Below are positions 20,232-30,936 of a stretch of DNA of 64,000 nucleotides, one piece after another (position 1 is the first letter of the stretch; every line of letters begins with the position of its first letter). Where the stretch lies: contig JASJOG010000193.1 in assembly GCA_030142905.1 (NCBI GenBank), forward strand, positions 559,010 to 623,009, given 5' to 3'. The translations under genes and the position numbers were made by a program. A model generated the notes under the pieces. The model was given only the letters and a program-made list of their open reading frames with translations. It was not told the origin of the DNA and ran no database searches. Source of the DNA: Heliopora coerulea. Its lineage: Eukaryota > Cnidaria > Anthozoa > Scleralcyonacea > Helioporidae.

Positions 20232-23200
20232 TTGTATTTTACCGATCCTGAAATAGCTACTATAGTGAGTTTATTCAATGATGATCGTAACATTGATTTG
20301 TTAAATAGATTGGGTTTTGTTAGAAGTGTTTATAATGAGAGGTTGAGAGTGACTTCTCATGTGACGATGAATAGGTTGATTTCCATATTGACAAACGTGT
20401 TTGATAGAATAATTGCAGAAATACGTCAATATGTACCTTTGAATTTGTGGGTTAGAGTGTTTTTTAATTTTCCTACAAGAGAATTTAGTACTAGTACTTT
20501 ACGAGTTAATAAAATTGAAAAGAGTATGTTTATGGACACATTGTCACGTAATATACAAAGCAATGATGCGATCCAGATTAGTGGTGGTTGGCAATGTAAT
20601 GTGGTTATACATCATGTACTGCATGGTGGTAGTGGTAGTATGGTCAGAGAAACGTGCACAGAGTTCAATTGGAAGAACCTGTGTTTGGTTGTGGTAAAAG
20701 TTTGAAAAGAGGCTGTCAAATTTGTTATGGTTTATATGATATAATCTGCATTTACTATCCACATAACTTATGTTGCTGTATTTTAAGTATTTTGACTTCA
20801 TTGAGTTATCTTGAAAAGAGTTTGTTGTATAAGCAACTGTCATGTGGTTGTGAAATTTCAAATTTGATTACTCTTGCTGAGCTTGGAAATTTGTATAAGA
20901 TCGGTGTTGAGATTGGTGATAGCATTTCAAGTTCAGATTATCCTGTGATATATATCAATTGGTTAAATCTGTTAGGATATGATTTGGCAGTTTTTTATCA
21001 CAATGGGGATTAAGATGTGATAATTTATGATTCTCAAACTGGTGATGATGGTGTTAATTTGATTAAGTTGTCAGAAAAAAGTTGTATTTTTGCAGTTAAG
21101 TGGTTTTCATTATTGCTCTATTTTGGATGTGGCTAAATTTTTGTATTGTGTTAAGTGTATGAAAACAGTTAAGAATGTGTTTGATCATATTTGCTTATTA
21201 TGTGTTATGTGTATTAAGTGTCGTAGTATACACGATGATGAATCTGATGGGAGGTTTGCAAAGTGTTCTTTTTGTGATGTTATGTTTTATAGTGAAACTT
21301 GCTTGAGAAATCATTTTTGTCATAAATTGAACATTCATGATGAATGTGGAGAATGTCAAATGAGTTGTTGTCAGGTGTTTAAATATTGCACCAATTGTTG
21401 TGAAATTGTTAAATGACATGATTGGATTAATGGTGGTTGGCATTTGCATAATTGTGCTAACTGCTATTGTAGTTATTGCAAAAGATATGAGAATAAACCT
21501 CATTTGTGTTATATGAAATCCGTCGATGTGGTTAAATCAGTGTCATCGTGTGAGAAAATTTTCTTTTTTGATTTTGAGACACGTTCCGATGGACTTGAAA
21601 CTTGTTTTGAAGCATATTATTGTGTCGTGAATGTTGTATGTAAATTGTGTATGAATGAACAGTTTGATAGTTATGGATCGGATGTCCATAGATGTTGTGG
21701 GGAACGTATTCAGATGTTTTCCAGTCACAAGTGTTTGAATCACTTTTGCAAATACATGCTTGATACGAGTGGTAAGTCGAGGAGTATTTGGATCACTCAC
21801 AATGGTGCATGTTTTGACACTATTTATATTGCGGTGGTTTTTGACCAGAAGTTGTATTGTTCCGAATGTGGTTATGAATGGTAATAAGATTATGTGCATG
21901 AAAATGGTCAATATTGCAGTACTGGATAGTCTGTTCTTTTTTTGGAATGTCTTTGAATAAACTGCCAAAAATGTTGGGGTTGAGTTTGAATTGTAAAAAA
22001 GGTTTTCATCATTATTTTTATGATTTGAATTATGTTGGTGATATTGTCCATAAGAAGTATTTTGATCTTTCCAATATGACTTCTATTGAGAAAGTTGAAT
22101 TTGAGAATTGGTATGATTCTTGTAGAGGGAAAGAACACAATTTTGCAGAAGAGATCAAACGGTATTGCTGTAATGATGAATTTTAGAAAAAGGTAAAAGA
22201 ATTACATGGTATGGAACCTTTTTTGATGGTTTGTTGATGCCCAAGGATACAATTGGGGTTATTCCAAAAGGTTAATGGAAGTGTTACTGGTATAATGTGG
22301 TTGAGCAAAATTGGGAACAGGTGGTGAAATGTGTATTGGCATGCATTATGTTGATGGATGTGACCCTGGCAATAGAGTTATCAATTTCATGGGTGTTTTT
22401 ATCATGGATGTGTGAAGTGCTTTGCTGCTGATGATTATAGTACAAATTTGGAACAAAGTTTGTGACAAATTATTTGAAAGAATGTGATTATATGGTTGTC
22501 GGAAAGTGGGAAAGTGAATATGTAAGGTGGCAGGACATGTCCAGTTTGGATTTACAAGAAATGTATTGGAAAGGACAAAATTTATTAAGTGAATTTTACA
22601 TCATTATATCCAAGTGTTCAGAAAGATTTCAAGTATCCTGTCAGTCACCCTAGTATTCTGATTGGGAAAGAATGTGACAATGTTGATTTTCACCATCTGA
22701 TAGGTCTTGTGAAGTGTGATATGTTACTGCCAAAACAATTGTATTTCCCCATTCTTCCTTCAAAAATAAATGGCAAATTACTATTTGTTTTGTGTTATTC
22801 TTGTGCAGTGGAGAAGAATAATGAATGTCATCATGCTGGTGAGCAACGGTTATTGAGTGGTGTGTGGTGTAGTCCAGAAATTAAAAAAGCTTTAGAGATG
22901 GGTCATAAAATTGTGAAGGTTTATGAAGTGTACGAGTCTGCAAATTATATATTTTCATCATTTGTTAAATATTTTATGAAGTTGAAGCAACAGTGTTCTG
23001 GTTTTCCCCATTGTTATGATGTCGATGGACTTGTTGATAAAATTATTTCTGATTATTTGAAACAGAAAAGTGTCTTGCTAGATAAAGCAATGATGTATGA
23101 AGTTAATCCGGGAGTGCACACTATTATGAAATTGATTTTGAATGCATTATGGGGACAGTTTGGTCAAAATGAGGATAAAATTTAAATATTTTATGTGAAA

Positions 23201-23811
23201 ACATATGAAGAATTGATTGAGTATATTGAGAATAATAAGTATGAAAATGTTTATTTCAATTTTGTTGACCATAACGTGATTAGATTGTCTTGTAGAAGAA
23301 AAGGTGATCAGATTCCTTATTCTGCCAATACAAACATTGTGATCACTAGTTTTGTTATGTGTTATGCCAGATTGAGGTTGTATGAGGTATCGATAAGTTT
23401 GCCCTTGAAAAGTGTCTTGTATTATAATACTGATTCTATTATTTATCATTCTGCCAATGGTGATGAATTGATTAAATGTGGACCTTTTTTTGGTCAATTG
23501 AAAAATTAATTGGATGCTGATGAACATATAGTTGAATTTTGTAGTATGGGACCAAAATGTTATTCATATATTACTAATAAGAAAGTCAAAGTGGTGGACC
23601 TGAAGGGGTTTAAACTGAAAAATAATGTTTGTGATTTCTTGTTTTATAAAAGTATGCTTGAAATTGTCAATAATCCTGGAATGGAGATTGATGTGGAATC
23701 AATGGAAATTTGTAGATGTGATAATTTATGCATCATCAATAGATGTGTTAAGAAAACATTTGGTTTTGTTGGATGATTATTCTAGTGTTCCTTTTGGATA
23801 TGTTGTGTAGG
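20232..23811 (+). pseudogene. Element B protein-primed family B DNA polymerase, heavily broken
   Basis: Replicative polymerase of Polinton/adintovirus type. Order: N-terminal region with NFPTREFSTSTL (20473-20508); a block with LCCCILSILTSLSYLEK; zinc-finger-like Cys/His clusters (CVKCMKTVKNVFDHIC, about 21138-21190, and several CxxC pairs to 21415); exonuclease I FFDFETRSDG (about 21562); exonuclease II THNGACFDT (about 21796); exonuclease III CCNDEF (about 22166); polymerase motif A region VNFTSLYPSV (22589-22618); motif B LNALWGQFG (about 23138); motif C YYNTDSIIY (about 23418); then GPKCYSYI. At least nine breaks. Motifs A and C both have Asn where the catalytic Asp is expected, so the copy is dead twice over. 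Family call is secure. Confidence 0.9.
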
Positions 23812-23816
23812 GGGAA

Positions 23817-24478
23817 TTGCTTAATAAAGTTACGGTGCCGTTTTGCCATCCTTTTGTTATGAATGTGGTCAGACCTTCTCAGAGTGGTAAAACGTTTTGG
23901 ATAGAAATGTTGTGCAACTTGGATGAATTGGTTAGTGTAGCTATTTTGGTTGTTTTTTATTTATACAAAGGGTATTTTCAAGATATATTTCAACGAGTCA
24001 AAAGTCGTAATGATGTGATAAATAAAAATGGTGATATAAGAAAAGTCGTTTTTATTGATTGTATTGGTTGGTTACCTGACATTCATGAGATTTTGTCCAG
24101 TTATGGAATTGATAGCAAATATCCATGTTTGTTTGTATTTGACAATCTCATGTTTGCAGTTTGTGAAGACAAAAACAAGTTGGATAAGTTACATTGTTAT
24201 GTTATGAAGGATTGTCATCATTCTAATTGCAGTCTTATATTCGTTTGTCAAGATTTATTGTACAAAGCAGAAAAGTTGAGAATGATTTTAAGTAATAGTA
24301 ATTACATCATGCTCTTCCAAAATATTGGAGACAAACAAAATTTGTATCATGTTTCAAATGCAGAGATTGTTGAAAGAGAGTGTGAAAGCTGTGGCAAAAG
24401 ATGTGTTTGGTGAGAAAAGGTATGGGTATATTGTATTTGATGTTTCGTATTCACTGTGCAATGCAAGGATATGAACCT
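23817..24478 (+). pseudogene. Element B packaging ATPase (A32/FtsK type)
   Basis: Follows the polymerase on the same strand with almost no gap. Walker A is RPSQSGKTFW (about residues 20-29). Walker B is CLFVFDNLM (about 103-111), followed after a gap by CHHSNCSLIFVCQDLLYKAE, as in the element C copy. The main frame stops at 24413. Further readable sequence to about 24478 in another frame (FGEKRYGYIVFD) matches the C-terminal part of the C copy. The protein would power genome packaging into capsids. Walker A and B residues are intact, so this gene decayed late compared with the polymerase. Confidence 0.85.
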
Positions 24479-24639
24479 TTAATTGTATACAACAAATCTT
24501 TAGAAAAAATACATGTTATTTGTTATATTTTTTCATGCAGTCTCTTGCACATTGACAACATTGTTTGTGAATGATCTTTCTGTCGTTATGATTATTTTTG
24601 GATATATAATGTGGCCACTTTTCTTCAAAAAGTGATTTG

Positions 24640-25151
24640 AAGCAATTATAAAGGATATGTTCGTTAATGGGAGGGTTATTGATCGCATGAAGGTATGGCA
24701 AAACAGAATTGGTTGATTCTGATGATATCAAATAGTATAAAGACCACTATCCACATGTGAATGTGGTCATTGATTGCATGCAATTTGTGAGAAGTGTTTC
24801 TATGCTAACTTGTTTGTGTTGCATGGCAGATGTGTATTCCAGTATATCTTTATATGATGAAAGGGGTAATGCCAGCAAATCCATTATTTGATAAACATTT
24901 CTATTTGCATACCTTTTGTGAAAAATTGTTATCCAATACAATCCATCTTTCAAAGACGTGTCAGTGTTCCATATCCAAGTTGTTACGATGTGATTTGAAG
25001 CATTTATGTAAGGATGATGGTTGGCCGGATAAACTCCCAGAAAGTTTTGAATTCCGAATTTTGTTGGCAATTTTTCTAAATCCATTGTCCACAATGGATT
25101 TTGCCTAAATTGATTTTTGGAATAAGAATTGCATTTGTTTGACCTTTTCAT
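24640..25151 (-). pseudogene. Element B adenovirus-type cysteine protease, inactive
   Basis: Homolog of the maturation protease (adenain type) found intact at 54838-55428. The shared block is WIWNTDTSLKDG (about residues 52-63), followed by YWITIFHKRY. In the element C protein the same place has the catalytic His (GRHW); here it is Tyr. The Cys region TTFTCG ends directly at a TAG, with coding continuing past it in the same frame. Both features would abolish activity. It converges with the ATPase, marking the switch from replication genes (plus strand) to virion genes (minus strand). Confidence 0.75.
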
Positions 25152-25239
25152 TATGGCATACGGTGATAATCGCGTGTTTTTTGCATCATGTTGGCATTGT
25201 TGAGCATGTTGCTGTTGCTTCTTGTATATTTGTGACAGA

Positions 25240-25772
25240 TTTTCAAAGCAATTTACCAGATGCTCTTATGATTGATGCTAGTAAATTTCCTCTGACGTCT
25301 TTGCCTGTGCTTTCTTCTTCTGTCCATGGCAAATTCGATGCGGTCATTTGTTGCCTAATACATCTATTTTCAATGTAACTGGTTGGAAAACCATAAGATT
25401 TTAAGAGAGTTGCCACAGATTTCACTGTTTTGTGAGGTAGAGTGTTTTCCCAAAATCATAAACGATGTCTTGAAAATTCACATCGTATGTTTTCCCATCT
25501 AGAAATTTGATCTTACCATCTTATTTTTTGTTTGTTTAAGCTTATTTCTCTGAGGTTTGTATGTTCTTTTTTTCCTGTTGCTGGTTGTCATTCTCCTTGT
25601 TCTTTGTTTCTGTCCACTTGTTCTGTTTCTTCTCCTTCTGGATTTTGAGGTTGTCCTCGTTGGTTGTTACTCTGGACATTAAAGTGTCTTGGTATACGTT
25701 TCTGATAGGGTCGCCAGCCTTGTATTTACTAATTTTTTCTCTGTCTGTTGAGATTTTCATTTTTTTACTCAT
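25240..25772 (-). pseudogene. Element B polar virion-cluster protein (MSK family)
   Basis: The N-terminal frame 25772-25542 is very polar and Lys/Gln/Asn-rich (MSKKMKISTDREKISKYKAG). The C-terminal frame 25425-25243 has LLKSYGFPTSYIENRC. A middle piece in a third frame links them. Element C has a gene with the same start (MSK), length and position (55638-56370). Its tail contains LLKKTGFNRSGIKNTS, which lines up with the C-terminal frame here. In adenovirus-like gene clusters this slot often holds a minor capsid or scaffold protein, but no motif proves it. Confidence 0.5.
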
Positions 25773-25879
25773 GCATTTTCTTCTAATAATTTCAAGAGAT
25801 TATTTATAATAGTTGGATCAACCACCTGTAACTTATTAATGCCTTTGGACACGATGGAAGAAAAAATGAGAGGGAAATC

Positions 25880-26440
25880 AACATATGCAAACATTTTTGT
25901 GCAAGAATTTGATGGCTTTTTCTAATAAATTATGGATGACATTTTCCACAAGACATATTTTTTCGTTACAATTGTGCAATTTACATTGTGCTATTTTCTT
26001 AAGTAATATACATTCCAATCAATTTGTCCTCACCCATATTTCTTCTTTTAAAATCAATTTGCATAAAGATTTTAACTTATTTCTAAAAGATGTGGTTAAT
26101 AGTGTTATTTGTCTATCTGGGTCTGATTTTAGGAAAAGTTTTAGTTTGTTTGTAAATTTTGTTGTTAATTGATTTGGATTCTATAACAGAATTGAACATC
26201 TTCAACAACATATTTGCCAAAGCTTCTCTTTTGCTTGAGTTCACAAAGTCTTCTTCTATTCCTTCCTCACTTGAGGACTGTTGTTGTGGCGGATTATGTT
26301 TTTTTTTTTTAGATCTGTTTTCTGTGTTGCTATTTGATAGAATTGATATTGATGAATCTGATATATCTTATGTGTTGTCTGAACACAAAATTGATAGGTG
26401 GAAGAGTATTCATTATGTGTGGTTGGTGGAATGGGATTTG
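25880..26440 (-). pseudogene. Element B unknown protein 3, degenerate
   Basis: Minus-strand remnants in several frames. The best conserved block reads CNEKICLVENVIHNLLEKA (about 25930-25985). It matches CDEKLLLVENVLFHNVLRKL at the end of the element C gene 56411-57000. The upstream part is acidic/Ser-rich, as in C. Longer plus-strand frames here (25885-26172, 26159-26443) are shadows of this region. Function unknown. Confidence 0.45.
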
Positions 26441-26939
26441 TGATTTGTTTTATGTGTGATATTTCGGTTTGATTATCATTTTTGTGGATTGAGTTGTCTG
26501 TGGTTGGATTTATAATATGTTGAGGGTGTATAGATGAACTGGAATTTTTCAGTTGAAGAATTCTTGAAGTTTGTTTCTTATCATGATTGTCTGTAAAAAA
26601 AAGAGGAGAAAATGGAAACAGAATGCAGTATATAAATTAATTTTTAATTTACATTTTTCAGTTATTCTTATTTACACTTGTTTTTTTTTTTATGGCATTG
26701 TACCTATCAGTTTGTTTATACTCTATAGATGACACTCTATAGATGACACTGTTGAGCCAATATTGAAATGGTTGACAGTTGAATTTCTTTTGAGGTAGTT
26801 TTATCAACTGTTGTATCCATAAATGCTGACATTCTCTAATTTTTCTTATGTGATTCATTTGGTTTAGTAAATGATAGATTTGTAAGGTGTCCGCAAAAAT
26901 CCAAAATTCATACCTTGGTAGAAGAATCCATAGTGGAAA

Positions 26940-28236
26940 GTTTGAATTTTCCTATTCAACACACTGTATTAGGCGGTGACTCCTAAAGATGCTTTGCTGT
27001 TTAGAGGCAACATTTTTAAATTGCTGTCTTCTGTGGGTGGTATTTTGTATGCTATGTATGCGTATTCCTCTTTGTAGTCATTCTAATCGAATGGTAATTC
27101 CTGGTTGTCGTTTAAGTGCAAAACTTTTCTCAAATGAAGATATGCCTCTTGAGGACTGGTGATCAGGGGGCCCCTTTGCACTCTGTGAGCCATTAGATGA
27201 AAATGAGTTAAACCCTCCCAATTACAATGGGTAGGCAGAACGAAAGCGTCTCAGTTGAAGTAATCTTGATGAGTTGCAAAGTATACGTACAGATATGGTG
27301 ACTGTTAAAAATGTTGGATACAGTCGTTTTTGATGAGTTTCTGTCATGTGGTACAGTTTTGACGTGTATTTCATTGGCAAATACTTGTACGACATCACTG
27401 TCTTGTTCTAACAGTTTGTTCAAAGTTTGTTGTAAGTCTGCTTTTGGCATTACATATTTTAAGTGCATGTAGAATTCTTCCAGTTTTATTCATATGTTGT
27501 CTATTTTGGCCAAATTTGCAGCCAATTGACCTGCACCATTGTTGTCGCTGGACGCTTTTGCAGTCCTGTGATGAAAGGCAGATTGTGTTCTGACATGGTC
27601 AGTATTCTTCAGCTTCTATCTTTGTTCCATTTGAAAGATAAGTTGTTGCTAGATGTTAAGTATCGATTACAGAGTTAAAACAGAGGTACAATCAATCTAT
27701 CTGTGATGTATCTCTGGTCTGTATTTACGACGTTTTCTCTTCGTTTTTTCGCACTGGCATTATCAGTTATTGATGTGGTCATCAGCAGTTATCTTGTGTA
27801 AATGGCTTCTTTTTCCCAGCATATCCAACCAACCCATTGTCACACCTGCCAAATTGAAATGCATGTCTTTCTTTTCAACCAAAATGTTGATCATGGAAGA
27901 TACTTTGAGGTTGTCAGTGTGAGTTACTGTCACAGCAACCCCATTGATAGATAATTCCACTGATTTGGCCCATGTGTTTAAAGGTCTGGGAATAAAGTCA
28001 ACTATGGTTCCTGTGCATGCTTTTGCAGACAAATAACTATCTTGAATTTTCCACAACATACCAGTCGTAGAAGATTTTTCGAACGAAAAGGTGTCGGAAG
28101 TAGAGCTTTTGTCTGCTTTGATGTGAAACCATGTCGATTCCACTATGGAGTCGTTGAACTGGACGTCATCGAACATGCTCAACGCTTCTGCAAATAATTC
28201 CCGTACACTGCTGATCGTTTGATTGTTTTCGTCCAA
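26940..28236 (-). pseudogene. Element B major capsid protein (hexon-like), broken
   Basis: The N-terminal frame of 157 residues (28236-27763) carries VDFIPRPLNTWAKSVELSIN and VTVTHTDNLKVSS. Further parts are at 27468-27208 (LKYVMPKADLQQTLNKLLEQ, FANEIHVKTVPH) and about 27150-26960 (IPPTEDSNLKMLPL). Each block lines up in order with the element C capsid gene, which supports a single gene of about 420-440 residues with frame changes near 27760, 27210 and 27080. The large beta-rich protein in this slot, upstream of the protease and next to core-like genes, corresponds to the double jelly-roll capsid protein of adintoviruses and Polintons. Assignment by family memory and synteny. Confidence 0.7.
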
Positions 28237-28289
28237 AAATTTTTATGTGTTTGTTGAGGGTTGGATGTATGAAAATTTGAATCGTTTTC

Positions 28290-28760
28290 ACTAACATTCA
28301 TTCATTTTGATATTTCCATGGAATGAGCATTGTTGCCCATATATTGTTGTGCCAAAGTTTGCATTTTCTTTTCTGTAAGTCAGTCAACCAAATTGTTTTT
28401 TCAATTTTGCTCGAATATTCAGATGGATGGCGTCTCATACGTGATTTATCTTTTGGATTTCCTTCCTCGATGATATTTATTTTGTCTAGGTGATGTTGCT
28501 TCATTGGAATTTTTTTTTATCTGGTTGTTGTTCAGCAGAAGGTAAAGGTTGCCTCCTTTGCATGACATTGTCGATCGCATCTAATCTGTTGTCTGAAATG
28601 CCTTCGTATTTATACATGTCCTTGTATGGCTTTCATTGCAAGCAAACCATCAGCGTTTTTGCTCAATCGGAAGTATTTTCCTTTTGTCATCTACTGACCA
28701 CAAAGTATCTGTTCTTCCCTGTTGAACCTGTTGCTCCAACATATTTGTCCATCTTGAATC
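28290..28760 (-). pseudogene. Element B unknown small virion-cluster protein, degenerate
   Basis: Readable pieces are MDKYVGATGSTGKNRYFVVS (about 28690-28752), a following Gln/Pro-rich piece ending near 28500, and the 28504-28298 frame. It holds the same slot as the gene at 59066-59347 of element C, whose start MDDVLLGNFNKRIVKNKDGK has a loosely similar pattern. Breaks make boundaries uncertain. Confidence 0.35.
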
Positions 28761-28839
28761 GTTTGTAATTACCTTTCAAGACATTTTCATAAATTTTTTT
28801 TTTTTTAATGCAAACTAAATGTCAATTCCACACTTTCTT

Positions 28840-29270
28840 ACCTGACCAAATCACTGCTGTTTGTGCATTCCAGTTCGAATTCAACTGTTTTGATAATTTC
28901 CGAGTGTATATTTATAAGATAATATGGTAATTTAAATCTGTCACATTTTACCACGTCATTTTAATTGATGACCATCAGCAAATGTCATTGAAATAAAAAT
29001 GCTTGCAAACAGTTGGGATCGGAGACAAATTTAGTGTTGTCGGTCACCATCACTTTCTTCATGCTGTGTTCCAGATCGTTTGCCAGGCTTTTCGAGAAAT
29101 ACAACTTACTTCTACAAAATAATCTGAAAGAACCTTGAATGTACATAAAATTATAGTCTTACAATCTTAATATTTTGTCTGATCCTTGGAAGGTGATTGC
29201 CCAATTGGTCAAAATGTCTCCAGACAATGCGAATTTCTTATACACCAACCTTTTCTTTTCTGTTTGCAGT
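28840..29270 (-). pseudogene. Element B unknown protein 4, degenerate
   Basis: The minus-strand frame about 29061-28840 reads MKKVMVTDNTKFVSDPNC and ends KTVEFELECTNSSDLV, with two internal stops. It matches the element C gene 59426-59912 in position and in its last block (SKFEFTLNYFDDA). Probably a small virion or assembly protein; function unknown. Confidence 0.4.
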
Positions 29271-29296
29271 TTGATGGATAATATGATTTTTTTTTT

Positions 29297-29563
29297 TTAA
29301 TTTAGAACTTTGTTCACTAGCAATTTCAGCAACACTTTTCCAGTAACTTTACCGGTCATTGCAAGGAGTGGAAGAGTACCACCATGTTGATATTTTATAT
29401 ATTTTGAATTTGCTTTCCTGCCAAAACCGAGTTGATAGCCTTTCAAGAAATTTCCAATACATCCATGTCTAATCAGTATTGCCTTACCGCCTGTTTGAAA
29501 TCTTATGTATCGTTTCTTTCTCATTGTTGTCGACCTCCTTCTGCTTCTCCTCCTATGAGACAT
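29297..29563 (-). CDS. Element B basic core-like protein, copy 1
   Basis: An 88-residue intact frame, strongly basic (MSHRRRSRRRSTTMRKKRY at the start). It has two Gly-Gly sites in similar surroundings: RFQTGGKA (about residues 21-28) and KYQHGGTLP (about 57-65). Gly-Gly sites of the form xxGG or xxGxG are typical cleavage sites of adenovirus-type proteases, and this element encodes such a protease. The C-terminal third is hydrophobic/basic (LLAMTGKVTGKVLLKLLVNK). Adenovirus DNA-condensing core peptides (pX/mu, pVII) are the obvious analogues. It sits directly downstream of a second similar gene. Confidence 0.65.
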   Translation of the reverse strand: MSHRRRSRRRSTTMRKKRYIRFQTGGKAILIRHGCIGNFLKGYQLGFGRKANSKYIKYQHGGTLPLLAMTGKVTGKVLLKLLVNKVLN

Positions 29564-29651
29564 TAAGGCAAAACAAAAAAAAAAAGATGAGTGACAATTT
29601 TTATGTTGTCCGGAGTTTGATTGATGGAGAGATAAAGTTAAACAAAAAAAG

Positions 29652-29915
29652 TTATTGTAAATATTTGGTCACGATTTTATTGGCAACCCACGGAACGACC
29701 CAACAACCAGCAGCTTTTGCAAGAGTTTTTGCAATCGGTTTAGTTTTTGGTCTGAAAAGACGACCACTGTGTTGATATCATATATATCTCCTTCTCCTCC
29801 TTTGCTTTCCCAAGCCGACTTGGTCAATACCAAATTTTAATAATTTTCCAATAACACCGCCACCTCTTTGATACTTTATATGCCGGCGTTTTTTACTTAT
29901 CTTCATGGAAGGCAT
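29652..29915 (-). pseudogene. Element B basic core-like protein, copy 2, with internal TGA
   Basis: Starts at ATG 29915 (MPSMKISKKRRHIKYQRGGG). Reading stays in one frame to TAA at 29652-29654, with one TGA at 29778-29780. There are two Gly-containing candidate protease sites: YQRGGG (about residues 15-20) and YQHSG just after the stop. The end segment VVPWVANKIVTKYLQ matches KVLPWVTNELNKRLQ of the element C basic protein (59914-60270). Length, charge and site spacing mirror copy 1, 90 bases downstream, so the two look like a tandem duplication. Confidence 0.65.
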
Positions 29916-29930
29916 AATAATTTGACCACT

Positions 29931-30108
29931 TCACTTGAATTTTAAACCTTTATATACAATGGCATTCAAAACGATTTTGCCACTGTCGAATACTATTTTC
30001 TCATTATTTATATCCAGCACTTGCATGTCATGAATTATTCAGGAAATGAGTTTTCTTTCACGATTGACTGGTGAGCAGGTTTCTATCATGTAGTCTCTCA
30101 GATCATAT
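29931..30108 (-). pseudogene. Element B penton-like protein, C-terminal piece
   Basis: A minus-strand piece with MQVLDINNEKIVFDSGKI ends at TGA 29931-29933. It lines up with IHVTVNDINENRIFF from the end of the element C penton-like gene. It is cut off at 30108/30109 by the CXC-type transposon. The N-terminal half lies 6.8 kb away on the other side (36902-37435). Confidence 0.6.
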
Positions 30109-30936
30109 AGTCCAGCAATGTGGTGCAACAATTGTGCACTTTGAGGTAAAATCATGAAATTTGGCATAATGGTAGTATTTCATTTGCTGATCGATTTAAG
30201 CTATAGACCCCGCCCACAATCGTCCAGGGGGGTAAAAAATCTACCTAAGGGGGGTTGGGTGGCTACAAAAAATTGAAAACATTCAAAACTCTGTTAGCAT
30301 GAATGCTGAAGGCATGAAACTTGGCACAATGGTAGTGTTTCATGTGCTGAACAATTTAAGCTATGGAACCCACCCAGAATCATCCAGGGGGGACAAATGC
30401 ACCTAAGGGGGTAGGGTGTGTTCAAACAAAATGGAAAAAAATTCAAAACTCTGCTATAATGGGTGTTTAAGGCATGAAATCTTCCACGATGGTAGTGATT
30501 CATGTGCTGATAAATTTAAGCTGTCCCCACCAGGGATCTTCTGGTGGGGGAAGGGGGTTCAACATGGACCTCATGGGGTTAGGGTGGTTAAAAAAAGAAC
30601 AAACATTGAATACTGCTGTAAAATATACACCCATGTCAATACAATAAGTCGGTGTGAATTGCTTTATGTGCTAATATGTTCTACTTTACAGATAAAAGGT
30701 TGAATCGTACAGAATGCGGTCTCAAAAAAATCGAATTCCCTGATGGTAACACATTCACATTTTGGCATTTTGGCATGAAGAATTTCACTATCACCAAACC
30801 TTTGTAGCTCCCGTCAGGTTAAGTAGGTTAAGTAAATTTTGCGACATTCAAATCAGCCCTAGAAACAAAAATAGATGCAGTAAACGACCACCAATCTTTT
30901 GATGGATTTTGAGAAAGCAGATGCTGTTGCCATACA

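Noticed and set aside
20544..21503. Minus-strand ORFs at 20544-20861 and 21198-21503
   Set aside because: Antisense of the polymerase zinc-finger and N-terminal regions; rich in Thr/Ile/Met as expected from T/G-rich sequence read backwards.
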